Source of the DNA: Erythroxylum novogranatense
Taxonomy: Eukaryota; Streptophyta; Magnoliopsida; Malpighiales; Erythroxylaceae
Length of the DNA stretch: 64,000 nt
Direction of reading: 5' to 3'
NCBI GenBank assembly: GCA_029891385.1
Contig: CM057235.1
Coordinates: 13,232,001 to 13,296,000 of the forward strand
In this document: positions 57,410 through 64,000 of the stretch, in pieces
Layout: each line of letters starts with the position of its first letter
Numbering within the stretch: position 1 is the stretch's first letter
Made by a program: the position numbers and the translations under genes
The notes under the pieces: generated by a model
Seen by the model: only the letters and a program-made list of their open reading frames with translations
The model's database searches: none
What the model was told of the DNA's origin: nothing

Positions 57410-59798
57410 TTAGTTCCCTTTGTTAATACTTAACCTCAAAAGATTTCTGGTTGTGTTGCGTTTGTGCATAATTACCATTGTGACAAACTTGAGCCTAGGG
57501 CCCATAAGTGTATTTTCTTGGGTTATTCTTCTATTAAAAAAGGTTACAAGTGTTTCCCTCCTACTCTAAAGCGTTATTTTGTTACTTTGGATGTGACCTT
57601 CTTTGAAACGCAAGCCTATTATCCAAAAATACCCATTTAGGGGGAGAGAAGTGAGAGTGAATGATTCTTTTTGGGAAGTGATGGCTTACCGGACACACTA
57701 CATCAAGAAATTCTGCCTCTGCACTTAGCCATGACTCAACCAGACCTATAAAAGACTCTAATTCTCCTAAAAACACCTCTGTTTTGCCTACTCTCGATCA
57801 AACTAGACCTGATTCTTATGAAACCATCTCTGAAACACACAATTTTGATAACATCAGACCTGAGATAGCAGATCCTGACACCACCATTCCCATTGAAGCT
57901 ACTAATATAGCCTGTTCCAGTCACAAATCTGACCAGAATTGCACAGAAAACAATGAATGTGATAAAAAGGATATTGAAATTGGGGTGGAGAGATAGGAAG
58001 ACAAAAATCCTGAGGTGCAACCACAGTTTTACTCAAGGAGGAAAGGTAAACAACATGTACGATGTGAAGCAGAACCAAAAAATCCATCACACTTCCTGAA
58101 CAAGGCCATGAATCAGAGCCTACTACAAATTCTGAGGAATTAGGATGGCCAATAGCTCTAAGGAAGGGAGTAAGATCTTGTACAAAGCACCCAATCAGCA
58201 ATTTTGTTTCTTATAACAGGTTATCACCATATTTTAAGGCTTTTTTGACTCAGTTATCTACTGTAAACTTACCTGAAAATTTCCAGGAAGCAGTGAAGGA
58301 TCCTAAGTGAAGAGAAGCTATAGATGATGAGTTGAATGCACTAAAAAAGAACCAGACCTGGGTAATAACAGATTTACCACAGGGAAAAATAGTGGTTGGT
58401 TGTAAATGGGTTTTCACCATCAATATAATTCTAATGGAAGTATTAACCAGTACAAAGCAAGACTTGTAGCTAGAGGTTTCACACAGACGCATGGGATTAA
58501 CTACTAGGAGACTTTTGCACCTATAGTTAAACTTAATACTATTAAGATTCTATTATCACTAGCTGCAAATCTTAACTGGCCATTATATCAATTAGATGTA
58601 AAAAATGCCTTCCTCAATGGTGATCTTAAAGAAGAGGTATACATGAAAATACCTTCGGGACTAGAAGAAGCTACACATCCTCAGAAGGTATGCAAGCTCA
58701 GAAAATCACTCTATGGCTTGAAACAATCAACTCGAGCCTGGTTTGATAGATTTACAAAGGCAATGAAGAAACTTGGCTACTACCAACGTCAAACTAATCA
58801 CACCTTATTTGTTCCATGGCTGACTAGTGGTAAAATGACTATTCTTATAGTTTATGTTGATGATATTGTTATTACAGGTGATGATTGGGAAGGCATAAAG
58901 GAGCTAAAAGGTGCTTTGGCCTGAGAATTCGAAGTTAAGGATATGGGCTATTTGAGATACTTCTTAGGGATGGAGGTGGCTAGATCTAGTAAGGGCATTT
59001 CAGTGTCCCAAAGGAAGTATACACTTGACCTTTTATAGGAAACTAGGATGATGGGGTCAAAGCCTGCTAAGACACCCATGGAATCAACTTATAAATTGGG
59101 TCTTAAAGAAGGCAACACACCAGTGGATACAGGGAGATATCAAAGATTAGTTGGAAAACTGATCTATTTGTCTCAGACTCGACCAGACATTAGTTTTCCT
59201 GTAAGTGTAGTTAGTCAATTTATGAGCAACCCTCAATAGGAACTATGGATGCAGTACTTAGAATCCTGAAGTATTTGAAAATGACTCTTGAATAGGGATT
59301 ATTCTTTAAGAAAAGCAAGTCAAGGAGTATTGAAGTATTCACAGATGCTGATTGGGTTGGATCAGTGACTAATATGAGTTTACAATATGTTATTGTACTT
59401 TTCGTGGGGTAACTTGGAGAAGTAAAAAACAACCAGTGGTTGCCAGAAGCAGTGCAGAGGCTGAGTATAGAGCACTAGCGTTGGGAATTTGTGAAGGAAT
59501 ATGGATTAAAAGACTCTTGACAGAACTTCAGATCAAAGTAGAGCCTCAAATGAGGGTGTGGTGTGACAACCTAGCAACTATTGGGATTGCAAAGAATCCT
59601 ATCTATCATGATAGAACTAAACATGTGGAGATAGATCGTCATTTTATAAAGGAGAAAGTAGATTCTGGTTTGATTACTCTAGCTCACATTCCCACTAGCA
59701 AACAAGTTGCAAATATTTTCACAAAAGCATTTACCAGAGTCAGATTTGAAGAGTTACGCAACAAGCTGGGAATGATCAATATCTATTCACCAACTTGA
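57410..59798 (+). pseudogene. RT and RNase H of copia H
   Basis: Integrase C-terminus: HKCIFLGYSSIKKGYKC. RT: CKLRKSLYGLKQSTRAWFDR and LIVYVDDIVITGDDWE (58643..58924). Then TPMESTYKLGLKEGNTPV and LIYLSQTRPDISFPVSVVSQ (59048..59239). RNase [41 protein letters not shown] (59436..59798), ending NIYSPT then TGA. Stops and shifts lie between the blocks. Confidence 0.88.
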
Positions 59799-59805
59799 GG
59801 GGGAG

Positions 59806-60036
59806 TGTTGGAAGAATATTTTCAGTTTTATTACTTTATTTGTTTCCTTATTTACTCAATAGTTTATTTCCTAAAATATCCTTTCCATTTCAGGTCCCTA
59901 TTTTCATGGGATCTTATTTACTTCTTTCTAGGCAATAATCAAGGGATTGAATTGTAAAACAATTACTTATTTTTCCTATAAGTACTTCTGTCATTTATGA
60001 GAAATAATACACATAAATTATCATAACTTTTGTTCA
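59806..60036 (+). repeat. 3' LTR of element H
   Basis: This 231-bp partner of 50768..50960 has about 38 extra bases at 59930..59967 relative to the 5' copy. It is followed by GGTTA and the resumed LINE. Confidence 0.9.
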
Positions 60037-60671
60037 GGTTAATTGGACGATACTTTGTGTTTCCTCTTTCTCATACCCGATGATAAAAGTAAAAACTCAA
60101 TTGGCTTTATTCTTTTGCACTATAGCCTTTGTCAAAAGGATCCTTTGAGCCCATATTTATTTATTGTATGTGTTAAAGGTTTAGCTACTTTGATGTAAAA
60201 GAGGAAAATCAAAGCCTCATTCATGGTTGTAATATTGCCAGAAGTGCTCACAAAATCTTGAAATTTTAATCAAAGCTAAGAAGGAGTAAGTACGAACATT
60301 AATGATATCCTCAAGAGGTATGAAAAGGCATCATGCCAGATTATTAATTTCAATAATTTTGTCTATTCATTAAGCATTGATACTCCCGCTCATGTAAGAA
60401 GTTTATGTTCTTTGTTGGGTGTAAAGAAGATTGCCTATCAAAAAAAGTATTTAGGTATGCCTTTGTTATTGGTCATGATAAAAAGAAGATGTTTGGCTTT
60501 CTTAAGGATAAAATGTAAAAGATAATGTAGGGTTGAAAGATATGTTTCTTTTCAAAGGCAGATAAGAAGGAGTTACTAAAGTTTGTAGTTCAATCTTTGT
60601 CCAACTTCGCTCTGAGCGCATATTTGCTTCCTCTGAGTCTTTGTAAGGATTTGGTAAATTATTGCATGGGC
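60037..60671 (+). pseudogene. LINE RT C-terminal fragment
   Basis: DPLSPYLFIVCVKGLA near 60140..60190 and CQIINFNNFVYSLSIDT near 60330..60390 are RT palm and thumb motifs of plant L1 elements. Frames shift and several stops are present. Confidence 0.75.
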
Positions 60672-62096
60672 TGTTGGATCGCGTATGGCTTGAATATTCA
60701 CAATACATTGCGGAAATGACCATACAACAACATGAAGTATAATCGAAAATACTTCGGATGTACAAAAATACCTTTATGCCGTGGGTAGGTTGATTCTTTT
60801 CGGATTCCAAGACACTGCAATACGCGAATGTCCTCTACCGGTATCCACACGAGTATGCACGATCCGGGTTGTGGCTATGGTGTACTAGCACGTCCTGAAA
60901 TTCTTCCCGAACGCCACACGATTTTCCTCTCGGATGGTGGCTAGGGTTTTGTGTGACAATGGTGTCTCATTTAATGAGACCTAAGTTTCTTTATTTATAG
61001 AGAAACCCTAATCCCATTGAAGCCTAATAAGTTTCGGCCCATTATATCTCATATAATAAAAACCCGACAACTTAATTCAATCTAGCCCAATAAATATATC
61101 TACATATATTTATTCAATACCTAATAAATTAGGCCCAAGTGAATAAGCCCAGATCAGATCACTCTCTGTGTGCGACCCTGTAGGCTCATTTGATGTTGGA
61201 AATGGGCTTGATCACACTTCAAGGCCCATAAGTCATAAGCGGCCTCTAGTAAGACATTATGATTACCCAAATCAAATGAGGATCGATAATCCGATTTAAC
61301 CTGTAACTATGGTTATAAGCTCAGTCCTTTAGTAACACGATATCAAGATTAATCACAAGGCATGGTACATGTCAACCTTTGATTAATCATAGTTTCTTGA
61401 TCCCCAAGTTGACTGATTATAACAAATGACATTGATGACTCTTCATCAATTCGTTTGAGCACGACCATGTATTTCTTCAGTCACACTTGTCAAGAGGCCC
61501 AAATGATATCTCTCTCATTTAAGAGAGGTACAAATCCCATCTACGTCATTCACATCCCTCCGCATGATTCATTTGATGTCCAACATAAGACTACTTGTTA
61601 TTCGGTTAAAAATAACTTAGTCTAATATCAAAACACCAAATTCCTCATGTAGGGAACCATGATGACTTCAGTTCAAAGGACTAAAGTCAAACCATATTAA
61701 GCATCACTAATGACATGAAACCATGTAGTATTCTTTATGTGGGTCGATCCAATATATGTTCTCTAACATATATCTATGTTTCTGATTTGATATCTCATAT
61801 CCATGATCAGTAAAATGTGATCATCAACAAGAACACATACTAGCCTTAATTCATTATTGTTCCACCAATAATGATCGACTAGGGATAGTCTAGAATAGTA
61901 TTATAACGCTTATGGTTTTACTATCAAGTCACATACTTGATGACATAAGTCTAAAACCATTCATGGAATGTAAATCACATTACATAAATGAAATACATGC
62001 ATATATGAAAGGAATACCTCATAATATATTATTAACAAGTCATAATGTTAATACATGAATCACAACTATCCATTGGCCTAGGGCACACTACTAACA
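60672..62096 (-). repeat. Solo LTR, 1,425 bp (copia type), in the LINE
   Basis: The plus strand runs TGTTGGATCGCG...CACTACTAACA. On the minus strand it begins TGTTAGTAGTGTGCCCTAGG, a start I recognise from long plant copia LTRs. No internal element is attached. Flanks TGGGC and CTTTG do not match, so the target duplication is lost, or the solo LTR arose by recombination between different elements. Confidence 0.7.
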
Positions 62097-63253
62097 CTTT
62101 GGTGGTCATCAAGGAGAGATCATCCGAGCATTGAATGAAAATGATGGAAAGATCTTTATGCTCTAAAGCAATTGATCTTTCAATTTGGCCTTAGTTAGTA
62201 AGTAGGCATCAAGGCTTGTGACTCAACTTGAAACATGATTGTCTCATGTCATTAAAGCAAAGTATACTCTAAAAGGATTTCTTTAGACCAAAATTTGGTA
62301 GCAATTCGAGCTATTAGTGGAGAAGAGTTTGGTCAGTAAAAAGTTAGTTAGTTAGTAGGATATGATGTCATATTGGGACAAGAGAGAATGTCTTAGTTTT
62401 TAAGGATCCATAATTGCTAGATAATACAAATATGTTCATTAGCCTTTGATCCTCATCCTAAACATAATTCTGTAGAGTGTTGGACCTATTTCTAATTAGT
62501 TATTCAACATGGAATGTAGAGTTAATATTGGCTTTGTTCAAAAGTACAGATAGAGGCCTTATTCTTAGTATCTCACTTGGAGGTGAGGATTTGCTATCAT
62601 GATCTTATAAGAGGAGGGGTGTCTATTCGATCCATTTAACCTATCATCACCTAACAAAGAATATTGTTATAAGTAATTCTCCTAGCTTTTGGAGAAAGTT
62701 ATAAAACCTAAAAGTCCCCTTAAAGTACATTGTTTGCTTTAAAAAATGTGTTGTAATTATTTGCCTACAAAAGTTGCTTTAGTCCATAAATATATTGATA
62801 TTGAGAATGTTTGTCAAATTTATAAGGTTGTTGATAAATTAAATATTCATATTTTTTTGAATTACATGTATGTTAGAAAGTGATCAAATGTGTTAAGTAT
62901 GAGTTATTTCAAAGATGGAGTATTAGCTATACTTGATTGGTTCCAATTGTAATGTTTATATATGATGAGAAGACTGTTTCTTGATATCCCATATTACGTT
63001 GGAGCTTGTGGTTTGTTCATAATCAAGCAATTTGAGATGGTAAAGTTCAAATTATGAATACAGTTATAAGAATGACAACTTCTACTTTACAACAACGAGA
63101 AACAACACAGTTAAAAAATATTATAGTATCCTCTAATTATTCCATAGTTCATGTTGTTATGAGTTGGAGAAAGTCTTCAGTTAAGAAGTTAAAGTTGAAT
63201 TTTGATGCAACAACCTTTGCATCTTTGAGAGGGGCTAGTAGTGGTTGATTATT
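62097..63253 (+). pseudogene. LINE 3' part with RNase H-like remnant
   Basis: The part after the solo LTR starts with a WWSS-type trace (62097..62130) and ends with an RNase H-like tract (63054..63248: SWRKSSVKKLKLNFDATTF, RGASSG). Between them no frame is open. A 38-bp repeat (62396..62433 and about 63268..63304) brackets the RNase H tract. Confidence 0.6.
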
Positions 63254-63311
63254 GAGGGATTTTCTTTGTTTTTAAAGATTTGTATCTGCTAGATAATACA
63301 AATATATTGCT

Positions 63312-64000
63312 TGTAACATCCCACCCTCGTCAGGAAGGGTTAAATAGTAAATTTTTCATAGGATGGGATTAATAGGGATTAATTAGTACTGTTCATGCGT
63401 AATTGGATTGATACACAGTATCATTTGTGCACATAAAATTGCTGTACATGCATACATGACATTCCCGGTTTTTGTACCTAAGGCAATTTTATTGTGATTA
63501 ATGTAGCTATTGGGTTTAAAAAATATTATGAGTGCGTCATTGAGTGTTTTATATTTTAAGGAATTTTTAGGAATTTTTCTGAAATTTTCCGGAGAAAATT
63601 CCCGGACCGGAAAAAAATCGCCAAGTGGCGAACCGGTTAATTTTCGGTAGCGAAAATTTCTATCCAATGGCACTGTAATATTGGGTATATTATTTTGGGA
63701 TTGGAATTAGGGCCATTGGACTAGAATGGGTCAAATTTCATTAGGGTTCCTAACTCCTATTACAAATTTTGTTTTATTACTATTTTGTCTCTTTCTTAAT
63801 AAAAATGCCACATGTCCATGGAGTAAATGCTTTTGTCCTCTTCCTTTCTTTGTGTTTACGGTGATTTCACATTAAAGGGATAAAAAGAAGAGGTTTTGCT
63901 TATTTGTTTCCTTCCCATCCGAAAATCCTTCACTTCTTTCCATCTCCATCCATTTCTTCTCCTTCTTTAAGTTACTCTCCTTCTCCTTAAGAGCTCTTCT
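63312..64000. repeat. Start of a long LTR, cut by window end
   Basis: TGTAACATCCCACCCTCG at 63312 is the typical start of long plant gypsy LTRs whose other end reads GGTGTTACA (compare 2883..2891). What follows is non-coding. The tract GAATTTTTAGGAATTTTTC (near 63560) and pyrimidine-rich leader-like sequence (63890..64000) fit an LTR. The other end is outside the window, so orientation cannot be proved. Confidence 0.55.

Larger units (their letters stand above)
50768..60036 (+). mobile_element. Element H: Ty1/copia inserted in the LINE, split by insertion G
   Basis: LTRs 50768..50960 and 59806..60036 are flanked by GGTTA (50763..50767 and 60037..60041). The primer site TGGTATCAGAGC follows the 5' LTR at 50961..50972. 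The purine tract GAGGGGGAG precedes the 3' LTR (59797..59805). Gag, protease, integrase, RT and RNase H are in copia order, with several stops. Without G the length is about 5.0 kb, normal for copia. Confidence 0.93.
50100..63253 (+). mobile_element. Decayed L1-type LINE, interrupted by copia H and a solo LTR
   Basis: The LINE sequence is in three parts: about 50100..50767, 60037..60671 and 62097..63253. The first part has RT fingers motifs (KVLANRLCQVLHSII, EVLHYLKRKSQGKDIYLALK, DMSKVYDRVE). The second continues with DPLSPYLFIVCVKGLA and a C-terminal part (CQIINFNNF, KKYLGMPLL). The third has a trace of the WWSS-type motif and an RNase H-like KLNFDATTF...RGASSG (63180..63240). No endonuclease domain is seen, so the 5' part is missing or decayed. 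There are many stops. Confidence 0.75.

Noticed and set aside
63383..63673. 96-codon minus-strand ORF at the window end
   Set aside because: It lies in LTR-like sequence, has no recognisable domain, and low-complexity phenylalanine-rich words.
1..64000. CRISPR arrays, operons, tRNA and rRNA genes
   Set aside because: None seen. Repeats present are LTRs and tandem repeats, and gene structure is plant nuclear.

Overview
The window is nuclear DNA of a flowering plant, probably a eudicot. The evidence is spliced genes with small exons and AT-rich GT-AG introns, Ty1/copia and Ty3/gypsy (chromovirus) LTR retrotransposons with plant-type initiator-tRNA primer sites, an L1-type LINE, and no operon structure. 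Two cellular genes can be read end to end. The rest is mostly nested transposable elements.

Gene 1 (7249..44099, +) encodes actin-related protein 4 (ARP4), a nuclear subunit of chromatin-remodelling and histone-acetylation complexes. I can place 20 exons that join in frame to 437 codons. Exons 1-10 lie in 1.8 kb and exons 11-20 in 4 kb, separated by a 31-kb intron 10 packed with retrotransposons. Gene 2 (46915..49389, -) is a seven-exon, 308-residue class IIA HAD-type hydrolase, convergent with ARP4. A small ORF at 3035..3400 (+) has an RNase H1 N-terminal (hybrid-binding) domain and a C-terminal membrane segment.

Intron 10 holds three insertion groups. Element A (9135..19112, + chromovirus, TSD TTGTC) is split by a minus-strand copia A' (14012..18550, TSD CAAAC). 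Element F (about 19395..34955, - and decayed) is split by copia C (20745..34641, +, TSD GTTTG), which is split by chromovirus D (22124..32552, -, TSD CACAC), which is split by chromovirus E (22624..27798, -, TSD ACTTC). Element B (35095..39680, -, TSD ACCTG) stands alone. F and B share LTR termini and a captured stretch resembling the plant WDR82/Swd2-like WD40 protein. In B it sits in frame with the integrase core where reverse transcriptase should be.

Right of the HAD gene is a decayed LINE (about 50100..63250, +). It is interrupted by copia H (50768..60036, +, TSD GGTTA), itself interrupted by a 4.2-kb LTR-like insertion G (52674..56899, TSD TATAA), and by a solo LTR (60672..62096). The window opens inside one long LTR (ending 2891) and closes inside another (starting 63312). 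Between the first LTR and ARP4 lie AT-rich DNA and a possible non-autonomous DNA transposon.

All retroelement reading frames carry stops or frameshifts. The longest survivors are the gag-protease-RT frame of D and the RT-RNase H frame of C. Family names are from memory of conserved motifs, and no database search was run.
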